Below, piece after piece: positions 26,764 to 35,750 of a DNA stretch of 64,000 bases. Position numbers and translations under genes: made by a program. The stretch is from Rhodococcus erythropolis NBRC 15567. GTDB lineage: Bacteria; Actinomycetota; Actinomycetes; Mycobacteriales; Mycobacteriaceae. The first letter of the stretch is position 1. Every line of letters starts with the position of its first letter. The stretch spans positions 1 to 64,000 of the forward strand of contig NZ_BCRM01000017.1 in NCBI RefSeq assembly GCF_001552595.1. Reading direction: 5' to 3'. The notes beneath the pieces were generated by a model that ran no database searches, was not told the DNA's origin, and saw only the letters and a program-made list of their open reading frames with translations.

Positions 26764-27384
26764 ATGGGCAGTGTTGGTTTGCTTTACGTGGGAGCCGTCC
26801 TCTTCGTCAACGGACTGATGCTGCTCGGCACAGTTCCCGTTCGATCCGCCTCGGTCCTCAACCTCTTCGTCGGCGCACTTCAATGCGTCGTCCCCACCGT
26901 TTTGTTGATTCAGGCACAGGGAGATTCGAGCGCCGTCCTGGCGGCCTCAGGTCTCTACCTGTTCGGATTCACCTACCTCTACGTGGGAATCAGCAATCTC
27001 GCCGGCTTCGAACCGGAAGGAATCGGATGGTTCTCACTGTTCGTCGCGTGCGCCGCGCTCGTGTACTCCTTCCTCTCGTTCACGGTGAGCAACGACCCCG
27101 TCTTCGGGGTCATCTGGCTCGCATGGGCAGCACTGTGGACGCTGTTCTTCCTGGTGCTCGGCCTCGGCCGCGAGAACCTCAGCCGCTTCACCGGCTGGGC
27201 AGCAGTCCTGCTGAGCCAGCCCACCTGCACTGTTCCTGCCTTTCTGATCCTGACCGACAACTTCCACACCACACCCGCGGTAGCCGCCGGCTGGGCCGGA
27301 GCGCTTCTGATTCTCCTCGGCCTGGCCAAGATCCTCGCCGCACCCAAAGCCGCAGTACCCCAGACTCATCCAGTCTTCAACTGA
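26764..27384 (+). CDS. amiS: AmiS/UreI family amide (urea) channel
   Basis: The 206-aa protein has six or seven hydrophobic helices covering almost its whole length. It carries AmiS/UreI features: LLYVGAVLFVNGLMLLG at the start and SGLYLFGFTYLYVGISNL near 65-82. It probably forms a channel for short aliphatic amides or urea. ATG at 26764 is chosen because CCGGAGGTG precedes it. It lies 26 bp before amiE and is probably the first gene of an amiS-amiE-amiB transcript. Confidence 0.9.
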   Translation: MGSVGLLYVGAVLFVNGLMLLGTVPVRSASVLNLFVGALQCVVPTVLLIQAQGDSSAVLAASGLYLFGFTYLYVGISNLAGFEPEGIGWFSLFVACAALVYSFLSFTVSNDPVFGVIWLAWAALWTLFFLVLGLGRENLSRFTGWAAVLLSQPTCTVPAFLILTDNFHTTPAVAAGWAGALLILLGLAKILAAPKAAVPQTHPVFN

Positions 27385-27410
27385 TCCACACAACCAAGGA
27401 GTGAAAGACA

Positions 27411-28448
27411 ATGCGACACGGTGACATCTCCTCGAGCAACGACACGGTCGGCGTAGCAGTAGTCAACTACAAGATGCCCCGCCTGCACGATCGCGCCGGA
27501 GTGCTCGAGAACGCGCGCAAGATCGCCGACATGATGATCGGCATGAAGACCGGACTCCCCGGAATGGATCTGGTGGTATTCCCCGAATACTCCACGCAGG
27601 GAATCATGTACAACGAAGAGGAGATGTATGCGACAGCGGCAACCATCCCCGGTGACGAGACCGCAATCTTTTCCGCCGCTTGCCGCGAGGCCGATACCTG
27701 GGGAATCTTCTCCATCACCGGTGAACAGCACGAAGACCACCCGAACAAGCCGCCGTACAACACGTTGATTCTCATCGACAACAAGGGCGAAATCGTTCAG
27801 AAGTACCGAAAGATCCTGCCCTGGTGCCCCATCGAAGGTTGGTACCCCGGCGACACCACGTACGTATCCGAGGGTCCCAAGGGCCTGAAGATCTCACTCA
27901 TCATCTGCGACGACGGCAACTACCCGGAGATCTGGCGTGACTGCGCGATGAAGGGTGCAGAGCTCATCGTCCGCTGCCAGGGCTACATGTACCCCGCCAA
28001 GGACCAGCAGGTGATGATGTCCAAGGCAATGGCCTGGGCCAACAATTGTTATGTGGCAGTTGCCAATGCAGCCGGATTCGACGGCGTCTACTCCTACTTC
28101 GGACACTCCGCGATCATCGGATTCGACGGTCGGACGCTGGGTGAGACCGGCGAGGAGGAATACGGAATCCAGTACGCGCAGCTGTCCGTCTCCGCCATTC
28201 GCGATGCACGCGAGAACGATCAGTCCCAGAACCACATCTTCAAGCTCCTTCACCGCGGATACTCCGGCGTGCACGCAGCAGGTGACGGAGACAAGGGCGT
28301 CGCGGACTGCCCGTTCGAGTTCTACAAGCTGTGGGTCACCGATGCCCAGAAGGCTCAGGAACGCGTCGAGGCCATCACCCGAGACACAGTGGGCGTAGCG
28401 GACTGCCGCGTCGGAAACCTGCCGGTCGAGAAGACAATCGAAGTTTAA
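27411..28448 (+). CDS. amiE: Aliphatic amidase
   Basis: The 345-aa nitrilase-superfamily hydrolase converts short aliphatic amides to carboxylate and ammonia. The catalytic residues fall at the same numbers as in Pseudomonas AmiE: Glu59 (FPEYS), Lys134 (YRKILPW), Glu142 (IEGWYP) and Cys166 ([10 protein letters not shown]). The full-length match without gaps indicates a true AmiE rather than a generic nitrilase. AAGGAGTG precedes the ATG. It lies between the channel gene and an AAA+ gene, the Pseudomonas ami operon content in a different order. The product acetate would feed acs, encoded 2.4 kb upstream. Confidence 0.97.
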   Translation: MRHGDISSSNDTVGVAVVNYKMPRLHDRAGVLENARKIADMMIGMKTGLPGMDLVVFPEYSTQGIMYNEEEMYATAATIPGDETAIFSAACREADTWGIFSITGEQHEDHPNKPPYNTLILIDNKGEIVQKYRKILPWCPIEGWYPGDTTYVSEGPKGLKISLIICDDGNYPEIWRDCAMKGAELIVRCQGYMYPAKDQQVMMSKAMAWANNCYVAVANAAGFDGVYSYFGHSAIIGFDGRTLGETGEEEYGIQYAQLSVSAIRDARENDQSQNHIFKLLHRGYSGVHAAGDGDKGVADCPFEFYKLWVTDAQKAQERVEAITRDTVGVADCRVGNLPVEKTIEV

Positions 28449-28458
28449 GGATCTCGCT

Positions 28459-29514
28459 GTGCCGTATATCACCGACATGCTCCATGACCGGAACAGTGCA
28501 GCACCACCACTGGCCGAGGAACAATCCGAACCCGTACCGGTCGGAGCCTTCGACGCTCGCAATCTCTCGAAAGCCCTCAGTTCCAAGATCGTCGGACAAC
28601 AGGCCGCCGTCGACGCAGTGGTTCGGGCGATTTCGATCGCGCATGTCGGTGCCACGGATCCGACGCGTCCACTCGCCAATATCCTTCTGGTCGGCCCCAC
28701 CGGCGTCGGCAAGACGGAGTTGGTGCGGCGCGTGGCCGCGGAACTACGGTCCGGGCCCGACGATCTGTGCCGCATCGACATGAATGCTCTTGCTCAAGAG
28801 CATTATGCGGCGTCGTTCTCCGGGGCTCCGCCTGGGTATGCCGGCAGCAAGGAGTCCTTCACACTGTTCGACAAGAACACCGTCGAGGGCGATCCGTACA
28901 CCCCCGGAATCGTCCTGTTCGACGAAGTGGAGAAGGCCGACCCCACCGTTCTACGTGCGCTCCTGCAGGTCCTCGACAACGGCGAACTCCGGTTGGCGAA
29001 CGGTCAGCAGAAGATCTCGTTCCGCAACAGCTACGTGTTCCTGACCTCGAATCTCGGTTCTGCTGCGGTGGCGGAACGTCGACGGTCCCGGGTGCGGCAG
29101 CTCGCCGATCGCGTCCGGATCGATCGACCACACCATGGTCACCACTTGGTGCAGCGCGCTCTCGAGAAGTTCTTCGACCCCGAGTTCTTCAACCGCATCG
29201 ACGAAACCGTGATCCTCGACGAGTTCGACGAACAGACCGCAGAACAAGTGACCCGGCTCGAGATCGAACTGATCACGACTCGGTTGGCCAGAAGAGGCGT
29301 CGACGTCGACGTGGACGACAGCGCCGTCGCACTGTTGCAACGGCGCGGATTCGATCCGGTGTACGGAGCACGTGGCCTGCGCCGGACCATCCGAAACGTC
29401 TTGGCCGACCCGGTGGCCGCCGCCGTTCTCGACCTACGACCAGTCGGGACGCAGCCACTCGCCTTGCAGGCGCGGGCAGTTGGTGATCAGATACAGGTAA
29501 AGAAAGTCCCATGA
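28459..29514 (+). CDS. amiB: AmiB-like AAA+ ATPase (ClpA/B C-terminal type)
   Basis: The 351-aa single-ring AAA+ protein resembles the second ATPase domain of ClpA/ClpB. It has IVGQQAAVDAVVRAI near 44-58, Walker A GPTGVGKTE near 79-87, Walker B VLFDEVEKA near 151-159 and sensor TSNLGS near 195-200. The C-terminal D2 small domain includes YGARGLRRTIRN near 305-316. It lacks the Clp N-domain and first ATPase domain. In Pseudomonas the ami operon encodes a similar AmiB, proposed to support amide transport or enzyme assembly. GTG at 28459 lies only 10 bp after amiE, indicating tight coupling. Confidence 0.85.
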   Translation: MPYITDMLHDRNSAAPPLAEEQSEPVPVGAFDARNLSKALSSKIVGQQAAVDAVVRAISIAHVGATDPTRPLANILLVGPTGVGKTELVRRVAAELRSGPDDLCRIDMNALAQEHYAASFSGAPPGYAGSKESFTLFDKNTVEGDPYTPGIVLFDEVEKADPTVLRALLQVLDNGELRLANGQQKISFRNSYVFLTSNLGSAAVAERRRSRVRQLADRVRIDRPHHGHHLVQRALEKFFDPEFFNRIDETVILDEFDEQTAEQVTRLEIELITTRLARRGVDVDVDDSAVALLQRRGFDPVYGARGLRRTIRNVLADPVAAAVLDLRPVGTQPLALQARAVGDQIQVKKVP

Positions 29515-29523
29515 GTGCTCGCT

Positions 29524-29550
29524 CACGTTGCGGATCGAATCCGCAACGTG
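29524..29550 (+). terminator. Perfect 12-bp hairpin after amiB
   Basis: CACGTTGCGGAT, CGA loop, ATCCGCAACGTG. It starts 9 bp after the amiB stop. There is no U-tract, so it may be a weak terminator, an mRNA 3' stabiliser or an operator for the permease gene. Confidence 0.55.
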
Positions 29551-29595
29551 GGCGACACATTTCAAACATGTCCGCGTAACGCCACCTCCCTAGGT

Positions 29596-29635
29596 TGGGT
29601 GCCTGCACCACAAAGTGCACATGCACAGGCACCCA
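29596..29635 (+). promoter_or_regulatory. Leader hairpin before the permease gene
   Basis: TGGGTGCCTG (29596-29605) pairs perfectly with CAGGCACCCA (29626-29635) around a 20-nt loop. It ends just before the ribosome site AGGGGAAG of the permease gene. It could be a regulatory leader structure. It does not match any riboswitch consensus I can recall. Confidence 0.45.
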
Positions 29636-29649
29636 GGGGAAGTGACGTC

Positions 29650-31335
29650 ATGACAGCAGTGAACGAGCAGGTGTCCGCCGGCGCACCGGACAGGGCAGAT
29701 ATCGGTGAGAACGCCGCACTGAAGGAGACTCTGGAGGACTACACCCTCCGATTTGCGCCACGCAGCTACCGCAAATGGGGAACCGGCGTCGTCGCGACCT
29801 CCGCGCTCGGCGGAATCGCGTATCTCGCAGACTTCTCGATCGGCGCCAACATCGGCATCTCGTACGGCACCGGTAACGCATTGCTGGGCATCGCCGTGTT
29901 TGCCGTCGTCATCATGGCCACCGGCTTCCCACTCGCCTACTACGCCGCGCGATACAACATCGACCTCGATTTGATCACGCGCGGAAGCGGTTTCGGCTAC
30001 TACGGCTCGGTGGTCACCAACGTCATCTTCGCGACGTTCACCTTCATCTTCTTCGCGCTCGAAGGTTCCATCATGGCCCAGGGTTTGAAACTGGGGCTCG
30101 GGATCCCACTCTCGATCGGCTACGCGGTCTCGACCCTGATGGTCATTCCGCTGGTCATCTACGGCATGAAGGCTCTGGCAAAGCTCCAAGTGTGGACGAC
30201 GCCTCTGTGGCTCGTCATGATGGTGCTGCCGTTCCTGTATTTGCTGTTCAAGCACCCAGATTCGGTGAGCGCGTTCTTCGCCTTCGGCGGTGAGGACGGC
30301 GCAAACGGCAAGGGCGTCAACTTCGGATCGGTGATGCTGGCCGCGGGTGTCTGCCTGTCGCTGATCGCACAGATCGCCGAGCAGATCGACTACCTACGCT
30401 TCATGCCGCCCAAGACGCCGGAGAACACCCGTCGTTGGTGGGCTGCAGTAATTCTCGCGGGGCCCGGCTGGGTCATCTTCGGCGCGTTCAAGCAGATCGT
30501 CGGACTGTTCCTCGCCGTGTACATCATCGCGAACGTCGTCGACGGATCTTCGATCGCCAACCAGCCCGTGCACCAGTTTCTCGAGATCTACCAGGACATG
30601 ATGCCGCACTGGCTGGCCATGACCCTTGCCGTGATCCTCGTGGTCATCAGCCAGATCAAGATCAACGTCACCAACGCGTACTCCGGCTCACTGGCCTGGA
30701 CCAACTCGTACACTCGCGTCACCAAGACCTACCCGGGACGCATGATCTTCGTTCTGGTCAACCTGGCGATCGCACTGATCTTGATGGAAGCCAACATGTT
30801 CGACTTCCTCAACACGATCCTGGGCTTCTACGCCAACTGCGGTATCGCCTGGGTCGTGGTCGTCGCCTCCGACATCGCGATCAACAAGTACTGGTTGAAG
30901 CTCTCCCCGAAGGTCCCCGAGTTCCGACGCGGGATGCTCTACGACGTCAATCCCGTCGGCTTCGTGTCGATGCTGCTGGCCGCGGGCATTTCGATCCTGG
31001 TGTTCTTCGGTGCTTTCGGTTCGGCGATCAAGCCGTTCTCCCCGATCGTCGCGATCGTCATCGCACTGGTGATGCCGCCGGTCCTCGCCGTCGCCACCAA
31101 GGGCAAGTACTACCTACGACGCACCGACGACGGCATCGATCTGCCGATGTTCGACGAGTACGGGAACCCCTCGGGTGAAACGCTTCTGTGCTGCGTCAGC
31201 GGCATCGAGTTCGAGCGACCCGACATGCTCGCGTCGAACGTTCCCGGCCCGAACGGCGAGAAGCAGTACATCAGTTCCTTGGCCTTGAGCACCGACAAGA
31301 CCGGTGAGCACGTCCTGCCTGCTCAGCTTCCCTGA
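29650..31335 (+). CDS. Purine-cytosine permease-type (NCS1-like) transporter
   Basis: The 561-aa membrane protein has about twelve predicted helices from residue 35 to 470. The family features are the conserved TRGSGFGYYGS helix near 109-119, LIAQIAEQIDYLRFMP near 237-252 and INVTNAYSGSLAWTN near 338-352. A hydrophilic C-terminal domain of about 75 residues includes LLCCVSGIEFERPDM. ATG at 29650 follows AGGGGAAGTG; an upstream in-frame extension would run through two hairpins and is unlikely. The substrate is unknown, but its place in the amide island suggests uptake of an amide- or nucleobase-like compound. Confidence 0.85.
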   Translation: MTAVNEQVSAGAPDRADIGENAALKETLEDYTLRFAPRSYRKWGTGVVATSALGGIAYLADFSIGANIGISYGTGNALLGIAVFAVVIMATGFPLAYYAARYNIDLDLITRGSGFGYYGSVVTNVIFATFTFIFFALEGSIMAQGLKLGLGIPLSIGYAVSTLMVIPLVIYGMKALAKLQVWTTPLWLVMMVLPFLYLLFKHPDSVSAFFAFGGEDGANGKGVNFGSVMLAAGVCLSLIAQIAEQIDYLRFMPPKTPENTRRWWAAVILAGPGWVIFGAFKQIVGLFLAVYIIANVVDGSSIANQPVHQFLEIYQDMMPHWLAMTLAVILVVISQIKINVTNAYSGSLAWTNSYTRVTKTYPGRMIFVLVNLAIALILMEANMFDFLNTILGFYANCGIAWVVVVASDIAINKYWLKLSPKVPEFRRGMLYDVNPVGFVSMLLAAGISILVFFGAFGSAIKPFSPIVAIVIALVMPPVLAVATKGKYYLRRTDDGIDLPMFDEYGNPSGETLLCCVSGIEFERPDMLASNVPGPNGEKQYISSLALSTDKTGEHVLPAQLP

Positions 31336-31338
31336 CAA

Positions 31339-31388
31339 CTGCTGTGCGCCTTTATTAACCGCCGGGGGTTAATAAAGGCGCACAGCAG
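31339..31388. terminator. Palindromic bidirectional terminator, permease/MHS transporter (GTGCGCCTTT family)
   Basis: A perfect 22-bp inverted repeat (31339-31360 and 31367-31388) surrounds a GCCGGG loop. The arms contain TGTGCGCCTTTATTAACC. It lies between two convergent genes, 3 bp from each stop codon. Its outer GTGCGCCTTT/AAAGGCGCAC is identical to that of the palindrome at 25018-25057. Confidence 0.9.
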
Positions 31389-31390
31389 GG

Positions 31391-32782
31391 TTATGCCCCT
31401 ACATCGTCTAGCGACTCACCCTTTGTCTCGCGCATGACCAGCAGCGCAACAAAAGTCAGCGTCGCAGCTACGAGGAGGTAGATGCCGACCCAGCCGACGC
31501 CGTAGTTCTTCGCGAGGTAGACGGCGATGAACGGCGCCACCGCAGCGCCCAGAATGCTGGCGGTGTTGTACGCGATTCCCGAGCCCGTGTAGCGGACGTT
31601 GGTCGGGAAGAGTTCCGGGAGAACGGCACTCATCGGCCCGAAGGTCAGGCCCATGAGCAGCATGCCCACGATGAGGAACGCCAACATGCGACCGTCGTTC
31701 ATTCCGTCCGGTTCGAGGAACACGCCGAAGGTCAAGCCGAACACCATGATCAGGCCGGTGATGATCAGTAGTGTGATACGACGCCCGTAGCGGTCGGCGA
31801 GCCAACCCGAGACCGGCACGGCGGCAGCGAAGAACACGACCGCGATGAGCTGCAGGACAAGGAAATCGGTGTACTTGAAGCCTGCGCCCGTTCCACCGTC
31901 GGCCGCCGTCTTGCCGGTTCCGTGGCTGAGCACCCAGGTGGTCATGATGTAGAAGAGCGTGTACGTCGCGAGCATCACGAACGTACCGATGATCAGCTGA
32001 CGCCAGCTGGTCTTGAATACCTCGGCGACCGGGGTCTTGACCTTCTCGCCGCGCTCGACTGCGCGCGCGAACACCGGGGTCTCTTCGAGCTTGAGCCTGA
32101 CGTACAGGCCGATCATCACCATGATTGCGCTGAGCAGGAACGGAATTCGCCACCCCCAGCTCAGGAAGGCACCTTCGAGGTCCGGGCTGGAATTGTCGTG
32201 GTTCATGAACAACGTGATGATCAGGAACAGTCCGTTGGCCATGAAGAAGCCGATGGGTGCACCGAGCTGCGGCCACATCGCCGCCCAGGCCCGCTTGCCT
32301 TCCTTGGCCGTCTCGGTCGCGAGCAGAGCCGCGCCAGACCATTCGCCGCCGAGTCCGAGGCCCTGGCAGAAACGCATGAGCGCCAACAGCGCCGGGGCCA
32401 GTAGACCGATCTGGTGATAAGTGGGCAGCAGTCCGATGAGGAAGGTCGCGATGCCCATCGTCAGCAGCGAGCCGACCAGAGTTGCCTTGCGTCCGACGCG
32501 GTCACCGAAGTGTCCGAAGAGAATCGAGCCGAGGGGACGGGCGACAAACGCGAGTCCGAACGTCGCCAACGACGCGAGAAGCGCGGTGGTGTCGTTGCCC
32601 TTCGGGAAGAACAGGTGCGGGAACACCGATACTGCCGCTGTTGCATAGATGTAGAAGTCGTAGAACTCGATGGACGTACCCACCATGCTGGCAACCACGA
32701 TTCGGCTGCGCGGCACTCCGGCGACGGTATCTGCGTCGCCGCCCTCCGGCTTGGGTGGGTTCTCACTGACTGACGTGCTCAA
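31391..32782 (-). CDS. MFS transporter, metabolite:H+ symporter (MHS) family
   Basis: This protein of about 463 aa has twelve predicted helices. MHS features are SIEFYDFYIYATAA after the first helix and the loop 2-3 motif GHFGDRVGRKATLVGSLLTMG near 87-107, with FCQGLGLGGEWSGAA near 146-160. TTG at 32782 is preferred because AGGAG lies 8 nt upstream. MHS proteins move carboxylates, betaine, proline or shikimate; the substrate cannot be read from the sequence. It converges on the amide island permease. Confidence 0.85.
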   Translation of the reverse strand: MSTSVSENPPKPEGGDADTVAGVPRSRIVVASMVGTSIEFYDFYIYATAAVSVFPHLFFPKGNDTTALLASLATFGLAFVARPLGSILFGHFGDRVGRKATLVGSLLTMGIATFLIGLLPTYHQIGLLAPALLALMRFCQGLGLGGEWSGAALLATETAKEGKRAWAAMWPQLGAPIGFFMANGLFLIITLFMNHDNSSPDLEGAFLSWGWRIPFLLSAIMVMIGLYVRLKLEETPVFARAVERGEKVKTPVAEVFKTSWRQLIIGTFVMLATYTLFYIMTTWVLSHGTGKTAADGGTGAGFKYTDFLVLQLIAVVFFAAAVPVSGWLADRYGRRITLLIITGLIMVFGLTFGVFLEPDGMNDGRMLAFLIVGMLLMGLTFGPMSAVLPELFPTNVRYTGSGIAYNTASILGAAVAPFIAVYLAKNYGVGWVGIYLLVAATLTFVALLVMRETKGESLDDVGA

Positions 32783-33039
32783 AACATGCTCCTGCGCCGT
32801 TATACGAAAATTGTCCAATTGGTGGGATGGTGTCCCAATCAGTAGGAATTGAACACCCGCGGGGTTTTCCGGCGCAAATTCGGTTCGCTAATTCGGCTCA
32901 GCGAGCAATCCGCGATAAAATCCCGTAAAGGTGAGCCGGGAAGTCTGGTCGGCACGTGCATTCGATGCTTTACAACGTCGATCACGTTCATGTCTGTTGC
33001 ATCCGAACTCGGGTGCACGAACAAAGGTCGTCCCCACGC
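32783..33039. other. Divergent region between MHS transporter and nhaA
   Basis: This 257-bp gap has no gene. It contains ATTGTCCAATTGG followed by GTGTCCCAAT (about 32810-32840). This imperfect inverted/direct repeat around CCAATTGG lies close to the transporter start and could be a regulator site. The stretch 32860-32930 is A/T-richer than its surroundings and may hold the nhaA promoter. Confidence 0.35.
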
Positions 33040-34290
33040 GTGATCTCCACTTTGCGTTCCGAACTGTCCCGCTATCTCCGCACCGAAACGGTGGGCGGAT
33101 CGATACTGCTCATCGCCGCTGCCGTCGCTCTGATCTGGGTGAACTCACCTTTCGGTGAGAGCTACATCGCACTGCGCGACTTCCAGATCGGCCCGTCTGC
33201 ACTCCATCTGGACCTCAGCCTTGGCACCTGGGCGCAAGACGGACTGCTTGCCGTCTTCTTCTTCGTCGCCGGCCTCGAACTCAAACGCGAACTGGTGGTC
33301 GGCGAGCTCGCGGACCGCAAAGCCGCGATGCTCCCGATCATCGCGGCGTGCGGCGGTGTCCTGGTCCCCGCGATCATCGCGGCGTCCATCGGCTTCGGCA
33401 CTCCAGGTATGGACAAGGGCTGGGCCATTCCCGTCGCGACGGACATCGCTTTTGCCCTCGGCGTGCTCGCTCTCACCGGATCGAAGATCCCCGCAAGCGC
33501 CCGAGTCTTCCTGCTCAGCCTGGCCGTCGTCGACGATCTGCTCGCCATCATCCTCATCGCCGTACTGTTCACCGGCTCCCTCGCGATGTTGTGGCTGTTG
33601 ACCGCGGCCGCAGCCCTCGCTGTCTACGCCTACGCCCAGCACAAGCGCATCACGACGCCGTTCCTCTACGTCCCGCTGGCACTACTGACCTGGTACGCGA
33701 TGCACGAAGCGGGGATACACGCCACACTCGCGGGCGTCGCGCTCGGCCTACTCACCCGTGTCAGGCGCGATCCGGACGAGGAATACGCGCCGGGCAGCCG
33801 CCTCGAGCACCGAATTCAGCCGTACTCCGCAGGCTTCTGCGTCCCCGTGTTCGCACTGTTCGCCTCCGGTGTTCCGATCAACGCCGCGGTACTCGGCGAC
33901 ATTTTCACCGACCCCGTCGGGCAATCGGTTGTCGTCGGCCTTCTGGTCGGAAAGACCGTCGGAATCTTCGGAATTTCCCTGCTCGCGATCAAATTGGGCA
34001 TAGCCACCAAGCCCAAGACACTGGAATTGAGAGACATGTTTGCCCTCTCAGTTCTCGGTGGCATCGGGTTCACCGTTAGCCTGCTTGTAGCAGACCTCGC
34101 ATTGGACGGGGTCGGCGATGGCAGCGAGGCCGAGATAGCGAAGGCCGCAGTTCTCGTGACATCGTTGGTGGCATCGCTGATCGGATCAGCGCTGCTGTGG
34201 CGACGTGGACGAGTTCATGCGGCTCGAGACGACGCTTCCAACGCCATGGCCACGGACGCGAGAGAACTACCTGGAGAGGTCGACAAGTGA
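33040..34290 (+). CDS. nhaA: Na+/H+ antiporter NhaA
   Basis: The 416-aa protein has eleven or twelve predicted helices. The NhaA signature GLELKRELVVGEL is near residues 74-86 and IPVATDIAFALGVLAL near 129-144. The paired aspartates VVDDL near 164-168 form the ion-binding site, with GKTVGIFG near 306-313. GTG at 33040 lies 10 nt after AAAGG. The stop overlaps the next gene's GTG start by 4 bp, so sodium/pH homeostasis is coupled to the holin-like gene. NhaA is not at this position in M. tuberculosis, so it is probably part of the local rearrangement. Confidence 0.92.
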   Translation: MISTLRSELSRYLRTETVGGSILLIAAAVALIWVNSPFGESYIALRDFQIGPSALHLDLSLGTWAQDGLLAVFFFVAGLELKRELVVGELADRKAAMLPIIAACGGVLVPAIIAASIGFGTPGMDKGWAIPVATDIAFALGVLALTGSKIPASARVFLLSLAVVDDLLAIILIAVLFTGSLAMLWLLTAAAALAVYAYAQHKRITTPFLYVPLALLTWYAMHEAGIHATLAGVALGLLTRVRRDPDEEYAPGSRLEHRIQPYSAGFCVPVFALFASGVPINAAVLGDIFTDPVGQSVVVGLLVGKTVGIFGISLLAIKLGIATKPKTLELRDMFALSVLGGIGFTVSLLVADLALDGVGDGSEAEIAKAAVLVTSLVASLIGSALLWRRGRVHAARDDASNAMATDARELPGEVDK

Positions 34291-34796
34291 GCTTGACCAA
34301 CGGAGAGAGCCAGCGCTTCACCGGAGATGGAGTACCGAACACGGTCTCGTCCATCCCTCTCACCGATGTGGACGCCCGCACGCCGGGTGAGGCCACCATC
34401 GGGGCCCTCGTCAAGGACGCGACCGCACAGGTCTCCACCCTCGTGCGCGCCGAGGTTGAACTTGCCAAGGCCGAGGTCACGGGCGAGGTCAAGAAGGGTC
34501 TGCAGGGCAGTGTCTTCTTCATCCTGGCCTTCACGGTTCTGCTGTTCAGCTCGTTCTTCTTCTTTTTCTTCCTGGCCGAGATGCTCGATACCTGGGTGCC
34601 GCGCTGGCTGGCGTTCCTCATCGTCTTCCTGATCATGGTGGTGACCACCGCGATTCTGGCGCTGCTCGGTTATCTGCGTGTGCGCAAGCTGAGGGCTCCG
34701 GAGAAGACGATCGAATCGCTCAAGCAGGCCAAGAACGTCCTTCCCGGCAGCCATGACGACGCAAAGCCGTCTGTCGATTTCAACGCGCGCCGGTAG
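34287..34796 (+). CDS. Phage-holin-3 (DUF1469-like) family membrane protein (Rv3669-like)
   Basis: The 169-aa protein has a conserved amphipathic region (TIGALVKDATAQVSTLVRAEVELAKAEV, about 37-64). Two strong hydrophobic helices follow (about 73-95 and 107-129), then a basic C-terminus. This is the layout of the actinobacterial phage-holin superfamily III proteins, whose cellular role is unknown. The mycobacterial orthologue lies directly before ephE, as here. The GTG start overlaps the nhaA stop. Confidence 0.85.
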   Translation: MSLTNGESQRFTGDGVPNTVSSIPLTDVDARTPGEATIGALVKDATAQVSTLVRAEVELAKAEVTGEVKKGLQGSVFFILAFTVLLFSSFFFFFFLAEMLDTWVPRWLAFLIVFLIMVVTTAILALLGYLRVRKLRAPEKTIESLKQAKNVLPGSHDDAKPSVDFNARR

Positions 34797-34811
34797 CGAG
34801 TCTGATCGAAA

Positions 34812-35747
34812 GTGGCAGCCCCAGATCCATCCACCGTCAGGTTCGACGGCCCCTGGATTCACCGGGACATTCACGCCAACGGCATCCGGTTTCACGTCGT
34901 CGAGGTAGGCGACGCGGAGCCGGATGCTCCGTTGGTGGTCCTGTTGCACGGATTCGCCGATTTCTGGTGGTCCTGGCGCCATCAGTTGACGGCACTGTCC
35001 GAGCAGGGATTCCGCGTCGTCGCCATGGATCTTCGTGGATACGGCGATTCCGACAAACCCCCTCGCGGCTACGACGGTTGGACGCTCGCCGGTGACGTAG
35101 CCGGTCTCATTCGTGCGATGGGTTACGGCAAGGCCACGCTGATCGGTCATGCCGACGGCGGGTTGGTGTGCTGGGCGACCGCGCTCCTGCATCCACGTCT
35201 GGTGCGGTCGATCGCGTTGATCTCGTCGCCACACCCGATGGCACTCAAGAAAGCAGTCGTGCGCGACCCATATCAGCGCCGCGCGCTTTTGCCCTCTTTC
35301 CTGGCCTATCAGGTACCGCTACGCCCGGAACGTCGGTTGACGGCCGACAACGGCGCCGAGGTGGAGCGTCTGGTTCGCTCGCGGTCCGGCCCCACCTGGC
35401 CGCAGCAACCCGAGTTCGCGGACGTGATGACCAAGATGCGGGCCGCGATCCGGATCCCGGGCGTCGCGCATTCCACGCTGGAGTACCAGCGCTGGGCCTT
35501 CCGCAGCCAGCTCCGGCCCGAGGGTCGTCGTTTCATGCGTTTGATGGATCAGGTTCTTCGCATTCCGATCGTCCAGATTCACGGCGAACTCGACCCGTAC
35601 GTGCTCACCCGTACCGTGCGGCGCGACAAGCATTGGGCTCCCGGCGAGAAACTGCGCACCATTGCCGGAGTTGGTCACTACGCGCATCAGGAAGCCCCCG
35701 AGCGCGTCAACCGCGAACTCGAGGACTTCCTCCTTACGGAGAAGTGA
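34812..35747 (+). CDS. ephE: Alpha/beta hydrolase of the EphE type
   Basis: The 311-aa protein has the epoxide-hydrolase fold pattern: the oxyanion region LLHGFADFWWSWRHQL (about 44-59) and DLRGYGDSDKPP (about 73-84). The acid lies in GELDPYV and the catalytic His in GVGHYAHQEAPE. The nucleophile elbow reads GHADGG (112-117). Alanine occupies the position of the nucleophilic Asp in GHDWGG, and an Asp is one residue later, so epoxide hydrolase activity is uncertain. It follows the holin-like gene by 15 bp and corresponds to Rv3670. Confidence 0.85.
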   Translation: MAAPDPSTVRFDGPWIHRDIHANGIRFHVVEVGDAEPDAPLVVLLHGFADFWWSWRHQLTALSEQGFRVVAMDLRGYGDSDKPPRGYDGWTLAGDVAGLIRAMGYGKATLIGHADGGLVCWATALLHPRLVRSIALISSPHPMALKKAVVRDPYQRRALLPSFLAYQVPLRPERRLTADNGAEVERLVRSRSGPTWPQQPEFADVMTKMRAAIRIPGVAHSTLEYQRWAFRSQLRPEGRRFMRLMDQVLRIPIVQIHGELDPYVLTRTVRRDKHWAPGEKLRTIAGVGHYAHQEAPERVNRELEDFLLTEK

Positions 35748-35750
35748 CCG

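Noticed and set aside
29596..29635. A guanidine-type riboswitch before the permease, given the nitrogen-metabolism context
   Set aside because: None of the conserved guanidine riboswitch motifs (such as paired ACGR hairpins) is present; only a simple hairpin is seen.
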